Shown here piece by piece: positions 1 to 8,628 of a DNA stretch of 64,000 nt; the first letter of the stretch is position 1, and every line of letters begins with the position of its first letter. A program made the position numbers and the translations under genes. The notes below the pieces were generated by a model. That model had not been told where the DNA came from. It saw only the letters and a program-made list of their open reading frames with translations, and made no database searches. Origin of the DNA: Bog-756 sp036513075 (GTDB taxonomy: Bacteria; Actinomycetota; Acidimicrobiia; Acidimicrobiales; RAAP-2); NCBI GenBank assembly GCA_036513075.1, contig DATBZS010000042.1, positions 7,196 to 71,195 on the forward strand, in the 5' to 3' direction.

Positions 1-2
1 CC

Positions 3-170
3 AAGTCCCAGATCCTCGACCACGTCTGGCACTACGACTTCGGGGGCGACGGCAACGTGGTCGAGACCTACGTGAGCTACCTCCGCAAGAAGCTCGAAGT
101 GGCCGGTCCCCCGGTCATCCACACCGTGCGTCTGGTCGGGTATGCCTTGCGCGAACCGTCTGCCGCCTGA
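3..170 (+). CDS. Response regulator, C-terminal winged-helix end (partial)
   Basis: The window opens inside this gene; 55 residues and a stop remain. The visible part is the recognition-helix and wing end of an OmpR/PhoB-type DNA-binding domain: a KSQILDHVW stretch, then NVVETYVSYLRKKL and HTVRLVGYAL, which are hallmarks of this family. The receiver domain lies outside the window. The stop is only two bases before the sensor kinase start, so the two are surely one operon and a cognate two-component pair. By family it would bind target promoters after phosphorylation; the targets are not visible, though the glycosyltransferase genes just downstream are possible ones. Confidence 0.9.
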   Translation, partial: KSQILDHVWHYDFGGDGNVVETYVSYLRKKLEVAGPPVIHTVRLVGYALREPSAA

Positions 171-172
171 CC

Positions 173-1762
173 GTGTCCCTCCGCGCCCGCCTCCTCGTCG
201 CCATCGGGGTCATCGCCCTGGTGGCGCTGCTCATTGCCGACCTGGTCACCTATTCGGCACTCCAGTCATTCCTGTACCAGCGGGTGGACCAGCAACTGTC
301 GGCGTTCCACGGCGGCTACGAGCACGCCATCGACCAGGGCTACACGATCCCCTGCGTCGGCGCGCCCGGTCAGGTCTCTCCGCCGACCAGGTCGGGAGCC
401 GGCACCGGGGGCGGTCCGGACGGCGGGCTGTCGAATGCCCAGCAGACCCTGGCCGTGCAGGTCCGCACGACGTCGGGCACGACGGTCGGTGGCACAGGTT
501 GCCCGACCTACGTCGACGGCAAGGCCTTCACCCCGGCGATCACCACGCCGATTACGGGATTCACCACCGCCCCCGATGGGACCCAGGTCGCCTTCTTCGA
601 CGCCCCGTCGGCTCAGGCCGATGGCCCCACCTTCCGGGTCCGTGCCTCTACCTTGGCCAACGGAGACCTGCTGATCCTGGCCCAGCCCCTTGGCGACACG
701 GAAAGCACGTTGAGCCGCCTGCTGATGATCGAGCTGCTTGTCACGGCCGGTGCCGTGATCGTCGCCCTCGGCGCCGGCTTCTGGTTGGTGCGGCTCGGAC
801 TGAAGCCACTCCGCGATATGGAGACGGCGGCCGAGTCGATCGCCGAGGGAAATCTCACCGAGCGGGTGCCGGGCGAGAGCGGCAAGACCGAGGTCGGGCG
901 CCTGGCCCGGACCCTCAACGTCATGCTGAGTCGGATCGAGTCGGCCTTCCGGGCCCGCGTCGCATCCGAGGAACGCCTACTCGAATCCGACGCCCGTCTG
1001 CGCCGATTCGTCGCCGACGCCTCCCACGAACTCCGCACGCCCATCGCCGCGATCAGTGCCTACGCCGAGCTGTTCGGGCGCGGGGCCTCCGAGCAGAAAG
1101 CGGACCTCGAGCGTCTCATGGGCGGGATCCAGTCGGAGACGGGACGGATGGAGCATCTCGTGGCCGACCTGCTCCTCCTGGCCCGGCTCGATGAGGGCCG
1201 GCCCATGGAGATGCACCCTGTCGACCTGGTCGCGCTGTGCGGCGAGGCCGTCCAGACCTCGCGCACTGTTGGCCCCGGCTGGCCGGTGACCTTCACCGCA
1301 CCTCGCCCCATCGAGGTGGTCGGCGACGCCACCAGTCTGCGCCAGGTCATCGACAACCTCCTCGGTAACGTCCGTTCCCACACCCCCGAAGGCACCACCA
1401 CCCACGTGTCGGTCGCGCCGGACGGTGATGGCGCCGTGGTGGTCGTGGCCGACGACGGCCCGGGCATGGACCCCGACCAGGTGGCCCACGTCTTCGAGCG
1501 TTTCTACCGGTCCGATCCGAGCCGGTCCCGCCTCCATGGTGGCGCCGGCCTCGGCCTGTCGATCGTGGCGGCCATCGTGGCCGCGCACCGGGGCACCGTC
1601 ACCGCGACCAGTGTCCTCGGCCAGGGCACCACCTTCACCGTTCGCCTCTCGGCGACGCCATCGGTCGGGCTTCCCGTCCCATCGGCGAGCGAGGGTTCGC
1701 TGCCCGCACCAGGTACCGCCCCGTCTGCTGCTCCCCCGGCCACTCCGCCTGCCTCCACGTAG
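173..1762 (+). CDS. Two-component sensor histidine kinase
   Basis: A 529-residue membrane kinase with a GTG start placed two bases after the response regulator stop. One membrane segment lies near residues 5-27 and a second near 180-205, bracketing an extracytoplasmic sensor region of about 150 residues with two cysteines and a Gly-rich stretch. A HAMP linker follows (about 205-258), then the dimerisation and phosphoacceptor domain with SHELRTP, in which His285 is the expected phosphorylation site. The ATPase domain carries the N box (DNLLGNVRSH), a DDGPGMD G1 box and a GAGLGLSIV G2 box. The last 35 residues are Pro/Ala/Ser-rich and probably disordered. Overall it resembles actinobacterial MprB/TcrY-type kinases. 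The signal sensed is unknown. Confidence 0.93.
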   Translation: MSLRARLLVAIGVIALVALLIADLVTYSALQSFLYQRVDQQLSAFHGGYEHAIDQGYTIPCVGAPGQVSPPTRSGAGTGGGPDGGLSNAQQTLAVQVRTTSGTTVGGTGCPTYVDGKAFTPAITTPITGFTTAPDGTQVAFFDAPSAQADGPTFRVRASTLANGDLLILAQPLGDTESTLSRLLMIELLVTAGAVIVALGAGFWLVRLGLKPLRDMETAAESIAEGNLTERVPGESGKTEVGRLARTLNVMLSRIESAFRARVASEERLLESDARLRRFVADASHELRTPIAAISAYAELFGRGASEQKADLERLMGGIQSETGRMEHLVADLLLLARLDEGRPMEMHPVDLVALCGEAVQTSRTVGPGWPVTFTAPRPIEVVGDATSLRQVIDNLLGNVRSHTPEGTTTHVSVAPDGDGAVVVVADDGPGMDPDQVAHVFERFYRSDPSRSRLHGGAGLGLSIVAAIVAAHRGTVTATSVLGQGTTFTVRLSATPSVGLPVPSASEGSLPAPGTAPSAAPPATPPAST

Positions 1763-1854
1763 TCAGTTCCGCGGCCGCCGTGACGGCCCGCTCGGTCCCG
1801 GGAAAAGGCTCCGGAATACACAGCGAAGGCACAGGTGACTCCCACGGTGCCGGG

Positions 1855-3267
1855 ATGGACAGCGGGCACGGTGTCGCAATGAGCCACGCACCCCGACCAC
1901 CGTCGGACGAGGACGTCCTCGGGCGGCCGCCCCAACTGGAGATCGTCATCCCGGTGTACAACGAGGCGCAGCAGCTGGCGGCGAGTATCACCGCGCTTCG
2001 CTCCTTCCTCGACTCCCGGTTCCCGCTGACCACGGTCGTAACCGTCGTGGACAATGCCAGCTCCGACGACACGTGGTCCATCGCCTCCGGTCTGGCCGCC
2101 AGCCTGCCCGGCGTCGAGGCCCTCCACCTGGATCAGAAGGGTCGGGGGCGGGCGCTACGGGCCGCTTGGACGGCCAGTCGTTCTCCGGTCGTGGCCTACA
2201 TGGACGCGGACCTCGCCACCGGCCTCGAGGCCCTCCTGCCCCTGGTCGCCCCGCTCTTGACGGGGCACAGCGACGTGGCCATCGGCACCCGCCTTGCGCC
2301 CGGCGCCCACGTGGTGCGAGGGGCGCGGCGCGAGATCATCTCCCGGGGCTACAACGTGCTGCTCAAGACGGCGTTGGCCAACTCCTGCAGCGATGCCCAG
2401 TGCGGCTTCAAAGCGCTGCGGCGCGAAGCGGCCGACGTCGTTCTCCCCCTGGTCGACGACGAGGCCTGGTTCTTCGACACCGAGGTCCTCATCACCGCCC
2501 AACGCCTCGGGCTGCGGATCCACGAAGTGCCGGTCGACTGGGTCGACGACCTCGACTCCCGGGTGGCCGTGGCCCGCACGGCCTGGCTCGACGTGTGCGG
2601 GGTGGCACGCATGATGACGCCGGCCTCGCGCCGTCGTGCCGCCCGGGCCCGGAGGGACCTCCCCCGTACCCTGGTGCCGGCTTCCTCGGCGACCGGGTCG
2701 GGTCCGGACCCCAGGGCCGCGGCGACCGGCCGTGCACGCTCCACCAACGAGGTCTTTGCCGACGAGCTGCTCCGCTTCGCCGGTGTCGGCCTGGTCAGCA
2801 CGCTGGCCTACGTGCTCTTGTTCGCCGTCCTCGAGCCGTGGATCGATGTGTACGCGGCCAACGCCGTCGCCATCATCGGCTGCAGTCTCGGGAACACCGC
2901 CGCCCACCGGGGAATGTCGGGGACGGCGCGCCTGGGCCTCGATCGTCGGCACCGGATGCTGGTTGGCTCCGCACTTCTCGGCGTCAGCCTCGGCTCCACC
3001 ACGCTCGCCCTCTTCATTACCCGGGCATTCGGTCTCGATGCACTGGCCCCCGAACTGTTAGCCGTGACCGCAGCCAACGTGGCCGCGGCGGCGTTCCGCT
3101 TCGCCATCCTGCGGACCTGGATCTTCCGGCCCCGATTCGGCACCCACCTCGGCCCCGCCGCACCCGCCGACCAGGTCACCGGAGCCACGAACCCACCCGA
3201 TTTCATTCCCGAGCCCCTAGCCCCCCTGTCCGCCACCGACCTCACACCTGCGAGGACCTCCCGATGA
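1855..3267 (+). CDS. GT2 glycosyltransferase fused to GtrA-like membrane domain
   Basis: The N-terminal half is a dolichyl-phosphate-mannose-synthase-like family 2 glycosyltransferase: EIVIPVYNEA opens the nucleotide-sugar fold, YMDADLATG supplies the acidic metal-binding motif, and DAQCGFKA is typical of polyprenyl-phosphate sugar synthases. The C-terminal part, from about residue 300, has four hydrophobic segments beginning FAGVGLVSTLAYVLLF, which fits a GtrA-like domain. Such enzymes load a sugar on a lipid carrier for use outside the cell. The gene overlaps the next by four bases (ATGA), so the GT39-type enzyme downstream is the likely consumer. The open frame extends upstream to 1780, but that stretch has poor coding bias; ATG at 1855 or 1879 is preferred and neither has a strong ribosome site. 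Confidence 0.85.
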   Translation: MDSGHGVAMSHAPRPPSDEDVLGRPPQLEIVIPVYNEAQQLAASITALRSFLDSRFPLTTVVTVVDNASSDDTWSIASGLAASLPGVEALHLDQKGRGRALRAAWTASRSPVVAYMDADLATGLEALLPLVAPLLTGHSDVAIGTRLAPGAHVVRGARREIISRGYNVLLKTALANSCSDAQCGFKALRREAADVVLPLVDDEAWFFDTEVLITAQRLGLRIHEVPVDWVDDLDSRVAVARTAWLDVCGVARMMTPASRRRAARARRDLPRTLVPASSATGSGPDPRAAATGRARSTNEVFADELLRFAGVGLVSTLAYVLLFAVLEPWIDVYAANAVAIIGCSLGNTAAHRGMSGTARLGLDRRHRMLVGSALLGVSLGSTTLALFITRAFGLDALAPELLAVTAANVAAAAFRFAILRTWIFRPRFGTHLGPAAPADQVTGATNPPDFIPEPLAPLSATDLTPARTSR

Positions 3268-5504
3268 CCGACGTCCAGTTCCCCGACGACTCCGCCGCAC
3301 CGAACGGCGCGGCGACCACGGTGGTCGACGCCCCGGGCTGGGACGTCTACGCCCCCGACGCCGTCCCCAACGCTCCCGACAGCCTCACCATCCCTCCTAC
3401 CGCCGACGCCGCCGATGGCCCAGGTGCCGACGGCCCCCGGCCGACATTCGGCCGACGACTCGTCCGGGGCCGGCCCGAGGACCCGGCCTGGGTCCGCCCG
3501 GACCTGCTCGCCCTCCTCGTGGGCACCGGCGTCCTCTACATTTGGGGCCTCGGCGCATCCGGTTGGGCCAACAGCTTCTACTCGGCCGCCGTCCAGGCCG
3601 GCACCAAGAGCTGGAAGGCCTTCTTCTTCGGCTCCTTCGACTCATCGAACTTCATCACCGTCGACAAGCCGCCGGCCTCGCTGTGGGTGATGGAGCTTTC
3701 CGCCCGGATCTTCGGCGTGAACTCGTGGAGCATCCTGGTGCCCCAGGCCCTGGAGGGGGTGGCCACCGTCGGCGTGCTCTACGCCTGCGTGCGCCGTTGG
3801 TTCAGCCCTGGTGCCGCCTTATTGTCCGGCGCCGTGCTCGCCCTGACCCCGGTGGCCACGCTGATGTTCCGGTACAACAATCCTGACGCCCTGCTCACCT
3901 TGCTGCTGACATGTGCCGCCTACGCCACCATCCGAGCGCTCGAGGCAGGGCGGACCAGGTGGCTGGTGCTGGCCGGCACGCTCGTCGGCTTCGGCTTCAT
4001 CACCAAGATGATGCAGGCCCTCATTCTCATGCCGGTGCTCGCCCTCGTCTACCTGGTCGCCGGCCCGCCGAAGCTCGGGCGGCGCATCGTCCAGCTGGTC
4101 TGGACAGGAGGGGCACTCGTAGTGGCCGGCGGCTGGTGGGTGGCCGTCGTCGAACTGACCCCGGCAGCGGACCGTCCTTACATCGGCGGCTCGACCGACA
4201 ACAGCCTCTTCAATCTCATCTTCGGGTACAACGGCATCGGTCGCCTCAGCGGGAACGAGACGGGCAGCGTCGGTGGCCGTGGCACCGCCGGCTCCGTGTG
4301 GGGCCCGACCGGTTGGGACCGCCTCTTCACCAAGTCGTTCGGCGGCCAGATCTCCTGGCTCATCCCCGGCGCCCTGATCGGACTGGTGGCCGTGCTGTGG
4401 CTGACCCGCCGGTCCCCTCGGACCGACCGCACCCGGTCGGCGTTCGTGCTCTTCGGCGGCTGGCTGCTCCTGACCGGACTAATCCTCAGCTACGCCCAGG
4501 GCATCATCCATCCGTACTACACGGTGGTCCTCGCCCCCGCCGTTGGCGCCCTCGTCGGAATGGGCGGCACCTACCTCTGGCACCGGCGGGTCGAGTGGTT
4601 CCCTCGTATCGCCCTGGGTGCGGCCGTCCTGGCCACCGCGGTGTGGTCGTTCGTGCTCCTCGGCTGGAGCCCGGGGTGGTACCCGGGACTGCGGTGGGCC
4701 ATCCTGGCCGCCGGCATCGTGGCCACGGTCGGCATCGCCCTGTCGTCCCGGGCCCGCGGCGTCCTGGCCGCCGGCATCGCCGGCCTAGGCATCGCCGCCA
4801 TCCTCGCCGGGCCGGCCGCCTATGCCATCGACACTGCGGCTACGGCCCATTCCGGTTCGATCCCCTCGGCCGGACCGGCGATCCAGGGTGGGGGCTTCGG
4901 CCCCGGTGGGCGGGGCGGGTTCACCGGCGGGGCTGGCGGTCGTCCCGGTGGATTCGCCGGGCGGTTCCCAGGCGGGGCGACGGCCGGAAGTTTCGCCGGG
5001 CGGTTCCCGGGCGGGGCGACGGCGGGAGGGTTCGCCGGCGGCGCACCCGCTGGTGGATTTGGCGGCAGGGGCTTCCCCGGGGGCGGTGCCAGGCCGGCCC
5101 TGGCCGGTGGTGCGGGTGGTGGTGCGGCCGGCGGGCTGCTCAACGCCTCGACGCCCGGCAAGCAGCTGACGACACTGCTGCAGGCGAATGCCTCCCGATA
5201 CCCGTGGGTGGCCGCCACCACCGGAGCCGACACGGCGTCGGGCTACCAGTTGGCGGCCGACCAGCCGGTCATGGCCATCGGTGGCTTCAACGGGACCGAC
5301 CCGGCGCCCACGCTGACCCAGTTCCAGCGCTACGTAGCGGAGGGGAAGATCCACTACTTCCTCGGCGGCGGCGGGTTCGGCCCGGGGGGCGGCTCGAGCA
5401 CCACCTCGAGTTCCTCAGCCATCGCCACCTGGGTGGCGGCCCACTACACGGCGAAGACGGTGGACGGCGTCACGGTCTACGACCTCACGGACCCGGCTCA
5501 CTGA
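3264..5504 (+). CDS. GT39/ArnT-like membrane glycosyltransferase, YkcB-type
   Basis: A 746-residue polytopic membrane protein starting at the ATG that overlaps the preceding stop. After a 90-residue cytoplasmic lead it shows the PMT/ArnT pattern: GLGASGWANSFYSAAVQAG with an early aspartate-containing loop (FDSSNFITVDKPPASLW), then around ten to eleven hydrophobic segments. The C-terminal soluble part (about 640-746) contains VMAIGGFNGTDPAPTL and GKIHYFLGGG, matching the extracytoplasmic domain of B. subtilis YkcB-like proteins. Between them lies a Gly-rich low-complexity linker with 13-residue repeats. By family it transfers a sugar from a polyprenyl phosphate to a surface acceptor; the sugar and acceptor are unknown. 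The GT2-GtrA neighbour probably makes its donor. Confidence 0.88.
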   Translation: MTDVQFPDDSAAPNGAATTVVDAPGWDVYAPDAVPNAPDSLTIPPTADAADGPGADGPRPTFGRRLVRGRPEDPAWVRPDLLALLVGTGVLYIWGLGASGWANSFYSAAVQAGTKSWKAFFFGSFDSSNFITVDKPPASLWVMELSARIFGVNSWSILVPQALEGVATVGVLYACVRRWFSPGAALLSGAVLALTPVATLMFRYNNPDALLTLLLTCAAYATIRALEAGRTRWLVLAGTLVGFGFITKMMQALILMPVLALVYLVAGPPKLGRRIVQLVWTGGALVVAGGWWVAVVELTPAADRPYIGGSTDNSLFNLIFGYNGIGRLSGNETGSVGGRGTAGSVWGPTGWDRLFTKSFGGQISWLIPGALIGLVAVLWLTRRSPRTDRTRSAFVLFGGWLLLTGLILSYAQGIIHPYYTVVLAPAVGALVGMGGTYLWHRRVEWFPRIALGAAVLATAVWSFVLLGWSPGWYPGLRWAILAAGIVATVGIALSSRARGVLAAGIAGLGIAAILAGPAAYAIDTAATAHSGSIPSAGPAIQGGGFGPGGRGGFTGGAGGRPGGFAGRFPGGATAGSFAGRFPGGATAGGFAGGAPAGGFGGRGFPGGGARPALAGGAGGGAAGGLLNASTPGKQLTTLLQANASRYPWVAATTGADTASGYQLAADQPVMAIGGFNGTDPAPTLTQFQRYVAEGKIHYFLGGGGFGPGGGSSTTSSSSAIATWVAAHYTAKTVDGVTVYDLTDPAH
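4953..5069 (+). repeat. 39-base in-frame tandem repeats in Gly-rich linker
   Basis: Two near-identical 39-base units start at 4953 and 4992, each encoding FAGRFPGGATAGS/G, and a third diverged, shorter copy begins at 5031 (FAGGAPAGG). They sit in the Gly-rich linker between the membrane part and the soluble C-terminal domain of the GT39-type enzyme. The unit length is a multiple of three, so copy-number change would keep the frame. Confidence 0.85.
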
Positions 5505-5715
5505 GGCAGGTGTGCCATCGACCACGACGACTACGACCACGGAGATCCCCCTGCCATGACTCTGCCCCCGTTGCCATGGACGACCACTGATGTCCCAGGG
5601 GGCGGTCGGGAACGCCCGCATCCCCTCGATGCAAACTGGTCACCGGATGTGGATCCCAAGGGCGGTGCCGGAGCGATGTGCGACTTCAGCACTTCCCCGA
5701 CGCGGCGTTCACGGC

Positions 5716-5745
5716 ATGTCCGGCAGCGGTATGTCCGGCAGCGGT
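5716..5745. repeat. 15-base tandem duplication at the hipA stop
   Basis: ATGTCCGGCAGCGGT occurs twice in direct succession (5716-5730 and 5731-5745) and abuts the hipA stop codon. On the minus strand it lies directly after the stop. The rest of 5505-5744 holds no supported gene. Confidence 0.8.
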
Positions 5746-7049
5746 CAGTGCAACCGATTCGACCAGGCATTGATGTCGGCGGAGATGCCCTGGGCCATCG
5801 CCTCAGGTACCTCCGCCTCGTTTGCCTGGCGCGGCCAGTCGTCGACGGCGGCGAGTACCTGCTCCATGATGCGCGCTGCCCCCGGTACTTCGAAGCGATC
5901 TGCGACAGACATGACATCGTTCCGTTCGATGACCACAGTCGCGCCGTTGACGGCCATCAGATGCTGGCGTGTCCACTGACTTGCAGGATTGTGCGCGTGC
6001 GTGACGTCGTAGGCCGGAGCCAGCTGCCACCGATCACCCTCAGGCAGCAAGAAGGAGAAATTCTTGGTGTGATCGTCGCAGTTGGCGGCGGCCACGTTGA
6101 ACACCATCCTCCGGAATGCCTCTGCGCGCGCCTCCGCTCCAAGACCGAGCTGCTCCATCTGCACGAAGAGCTGTGCGTAGTCGTGCACTCCGGACTGCCG
6201 GAGGTCGAGGTGCGCCAGGGCGCACAATGACTGGACATGGATCTTGGCACCGTCCGGCGTACGGTCGAAGCGGCGAGTCATGAAATGAGCGCGGCGGCCC
6301 TCCTCGAACAGGCGGCACTCCATCATGGTGATGCCGGCAGCCGCGGCCATCCGTGAGTACGCGTACTCGATGCGTCCGAAGTGACCGGATGCGCCCAGGT
6401 CCAGGCCGGGGCTGACACCGTCCAGTTTTAGCAGCCAGTGTTCGAAGCCCGGGTCTGTCGGGACCTGCCCTGATCGCAGCTCACCGGTGTCGGGATTGAG
6501 TGCGACGACTGCTTTGGCTCGCGCACCTCCCGCGGATGTACCGACGGCGATCAGGTGCGCGACCGGATCGGTGGCACTCGCTTCGGTGGTGATCTCCCCG
6601 GCCAGCGCACTGCGTGCAGATGTGACCAGTTCCGACAGTTCGATCGCGGTCGACCTGCGTGTCCGTGGGCCGCGCATCGGGTGGAATTCCAGAGCGCCCA
6701 TGCCTCGGTTCCCCAGATAGGCCAATCGATCGAGGGGTGTGATGTTCTCGGCTGGCACGCCTTCGCGGGCAAAGTAGGCCGTCGTCAGCGCATTGCCGAA
6801 GTCATCCGGCAGTGCATCGGCAACCATCGATGGAAGGCGGCAGAAGGTGGCGGGAGGAAGATTCGGAAACATGAACCGGGACGGTCGGTCGCGGACGGGC
6901 ATAGTTGTCGGCGCCAGTTCGATGCCCGAGTGGCGCCACTGCTGTTCGTACTCGAAGACATAGAAGCCGGAACGCTCGTCGAGGGCGATTGCGCCCACTC
7001 GCGCACCCCAACACCTGACTTCGACGAGGTCGACCGTTCCGTACGGCAT
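5745..7049 (-). CDS. hipA: HipA-family serine/threonine kinase toxin
   Basis: A 434-residue HipA, close to the 440 residues of the E. coli protein. The N-terminal small domain (VGAIALDERSGFYVFEY) is followed by the YLGNRGMGALEF motif, a loop VGTSAGGARAKAVVAL with the Gly-rich nucleotide-binding segment, HWLLKLDGV, and the RRFDR motif. The catalytic loop NCDDHTKNFSF supplies the catalytic Asp and metal-binding Asn, and APAYDV carries the DFG-equivalent aspartate. All expected kinase residues appear present, so it looks active. Known HipA proteins phosphorylate aminoacyl-tRNA synthetases and cause dormancy; the target here is unknown. It lies three bases after hipB. GC is visibly lower than in neighbours, which suggests transfer. 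Confidence 0.92.
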   Translation of the reverse strand: MPYGTVDLVEVRCWGARVGAIALDERSGFYVFEYEQQWRHSGIELAPTTMPVRDRPSRFMFPNLPPATFCRLPSMVADALPDDFGNALTTAYFAREGVPAENITPLDRLAYLGNRGMGALEFHPMRGPRTRRSTAIELSELVTSARSALAGEITTEASATDPVAHLIAVGTSAGGARAKAVVALNPDTGELRSGQVPTDPGFEHWLLKLDGVSPGLDLGASGHFGRIEYAYSRMAAAAGITMMECRLFEEGRRAHFMTRRFDRTPDGAKIHVQSLCALAHLDLRQSGVHDYAQLFVQMEQLGLGAEARAEAFRRMVFNVAAANCDDHTKNFSFLLPEGDRWQLAPAYDVTHAHNPASQWTRQHLMAVNGATVVIERNDVMSVADRFEVPGAARIMEQVLAAVDDWPRQANEAEVPEAMAQGISADINAWSNRLH

Positions 7050-7052
7050 CGC

Positions 7053-7379
7053 TCAGCCGGTGTGCGGTCGTCGGGTTCGGACCCGCATCGGTGTACTCGG
7101 CGCACGCTGCTTTGCTCGCAGCATCTGCATCGGAGAGACGGTCACTTCCGGGGCCAGGCTCTCGAGCCAGTCAGTTCGACCGAGGGCACGAGCGACGGCA
7201 ATGACCGTCTTCAGTTGTGAACCCTTGCCGCGCTCGAGATTCGAGAGAGTGGCCACCGACACGTTCGCCAAGGAGGCGAGTTGCACCTGGTCCAGGCCGC
7301 TCCCGACACGGGCAATGCGGACCTGCTGGCCAATCGAGGCCTCCCACTCGTCTACCGTCAGGTGCCTCCGCTCTATCAT
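7053..7379 (-). CDS. hipB: HipB-like XRE antitoxin and autorepressor
   Basis: A 108-residue protein with a single HTH_XRE domain: IGQQVRIARVGSGLDQVQLASLANVSVATLSNLERGKG covers the five-helix fold, with SVATLSNLERG as recognition helix. The C-terminal 35 residues are basic and probably contact HipA or operator DNA. A good ribosome site (AAGGAT, about six bases before the ATG) is visible on the minus strand. The three-base gap to hipA indicates coupled translation. By family it neutralises HipA and represses the operon from sites upstream; the AT-rich region just upstream has suitable dyads. Confidence 0.9.
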   Translation of the reverse strand: MIERRHLTVDEWEASIGQQVRIARVGSGLDQVQLASLANVSVATLSNLERGKGSQLKTVIAVARALGRTDWLESLAPEVTVSPMQMLRAKQRAPSTPMRVRTRRPHTG

Positions 7380-7397
7380 TACTATCCTTGGAGTTAG

Positions 7398-7457
7398 TCG
7401 ATTATTGGTCAGTAACTTAAAGATTACTATGAGTTAGACGGCAGGACAAGTTACACC
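7398..7457 (-). promoter_or_regulatory. Possible hipBA promoter with second dyad
   Basis: On the minus strand TTGTCC and TAATCT are separated by 17 bases and lie about 40-75 bases before the hipB start, a plausible -35/-10 pair. The -10 region overlaps an AGTAA-N8-TTACT dyad, and GAGTTAG occurs twice nearby, so a repressor bound here would block the promoter. This is inference from sequence pattern only. Confidence 0.3.
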
Positions 7458-7471
7458 CGAATAACTAACTG

Positions 7472-7497
7472 AAATTTGGAGATTATATCCAAAATTT
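7472..7497. promoter_or_regulatory. Inverted repeat upstream of hipBA, candidate operator
   Basis: AAATTTGGA (7472-7480) and TCCAAAATTT (7488-7497) form an inverted repeat with a seven-base spacer; the inner 17 bases read as a near-palindrome TTGGA-N7-TCCAA. It lies about 100 bases upstream of the hipB start in a sharply AT-rich segment (7380-7530). E. coli HipB binds spaced TATCC/GGATA half-sites; TATCC is embedded here, but the match is only suggestive. Confidence 0.5.
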
Positions 7498-7530
7498 ACT
7501 CTACACACCGATTTCTATTTGTTACACGGA

Positions 7531-7759
7531 AGTGATTGTGTCGCTCTCCTGCGTGCGGGATCCCCTCCCGTCGGCCCTTTGCGCCGAGGAGGCCGCAGGC
7601 CGGTCGTAGAGCCCCGAGGTAGTCCCGACGAATGGATGGAGACCGTCGGTGGCTCAGTCTGGACGTGTCGGCACTGTGCCGACCGAGACGCTGTCAGAGC
7701 GTCACGCGGCGGGCCGCTCAGGATGGGACAGGAAGCCCTCCCCGGCAACGGCGGGTGTT
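7531..7759. other. Intergenic stretch with no supported gene
   Basis: After the AT-rich hipBA control region the base composition returns to high GC. Short open frames exist on both strands but none shows a domain, ribosome site or consistent codon bias. Together with the control region this leaves 380 bases between hipB and the GNAT gene end. Confidence 0.5.
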
Positions 7760-8389
7760 CTAGCGGGGCGGCCTGGTCATGGTGAACAGCGGCGGGCCAC
7801 CGGGGCTCGGCGTTAGCCGATCGGTCTCCTCGAAGCCGAACCGCCGGTAGTAGGGGAGGTTGGCCTCCTTCTGGGTCTCCAAGTAGCAGGGCAGCCCATC
7901 GGCATCGAGGGCTTCCAGGCTCGGCTCCATCAGTGCGGTACCGATGCCCCGGCGCCACACCATGGGGTCGGCCACCAGGAGGTTCAAGTACCAGTGGTCG
8001 TCGCGCGGCCGGGCCTTCGCCATGGCCGACACGTACCGGAGGCCTTTCATGACCGCCGGTGGCCGGGGGATGAGGGCCCGCAAGGATCCGGCCATCTCGC
8101 GGGCCTGGGCGGCGACGGGCAGCGGGTAGGTCCCGGGCTTCTGCCATACGCAGATCCCCACAAGGGTCCCGGCCCGGTCACGGGCGCCGGTGGCCACCGC
8201 CGAGTCGCCGAGGACGGCGAGATGGGACCGCATGTAGATGGCCAGACCACGGGCCCGCAGCATGGGCTCGGCCGACAGGTGGATGAAGAACGGGTCGTCG
8301 TAAAAGCTGCGAGCCCCCAGCACGGCGGCCTCGTTGCGAGTGAGCCGGTCAAGCGTGATGGCGGAGAATGTGAATGGAGACGGTGCCAT
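7760..8389 (-). CDS. GNAT-family N-acetyltransferase
   Basis: A 209-residue GNAT-fold protein. The acetyl-CoA-binding motif A is seen as WYLNLLVADPMVWRRGIG, with the pyrophosphate-binding RRGIGTAL loop, followed by the motif B segment PCYLETQKEANLPYYRRFGF, typical of small-molecule acetyltransferases. The open frame runs upstream to 8524, but coding signal begins at the ATG at 8389 (MAPSPF). The gene is divergent from the glyoxalase-fold gene 239 bases away. The substrate cannot be inferred. Confidence 0.85.
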   Translation of the reverse strand: MAPSPFTFSAITLDRLTRNEAAVLGARSFYDDPFFIHLSAEPMLRARGLAIYMRSHLAVLGDSAVATGARDRAGTLVGICVWQKPGTYPLPVAAQAREMAGSLRALIPRPPAVMKGLRYVSAMAKARPRDDHWYLNLLVADPMVWRRGIGTALMEPSLEALDADGLPCYLETQKEANLPYYRRFGFEETDRLTPSPGGPPLFTMTRPPR

Positions 8390-8628
8390 GGCGCGCACAG
8401 TAGCGCCCACCGAGGAGGTCCTCCTCACTGCCGGGAGGCACCCCAGCTCCCGCGGCTGCGCACCCGGACCTTCATCCACCGCCGCGGCCATGGGAACTCC
8501 GGCGTCCGCGCGGCCCGCCCTCACCCGGGCATGGCCGCGGAATACGCGCGAAAGTGGTCGGGTAGTTCGACCTTTCGGGAAGCCGGGCGGACGCTACGGC
8601 TCCCGGGTACGACACCAAGGAGGCAGCC

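Noticed and set aside
2073..3263. Long plus-strand frame continuous with the GT39-type gene
   Set aside because: It lies inside the GT2-GtrA gene in another frame with Arg/Pro-rich shadow composition; the ATGA overlap at 3264 is the natural start.
5556..6230. Plus-strand frame opposite hipA
   Set aside because: HipA motifs on the other strand are unambiguous and this frame has no domain or ribosome site.
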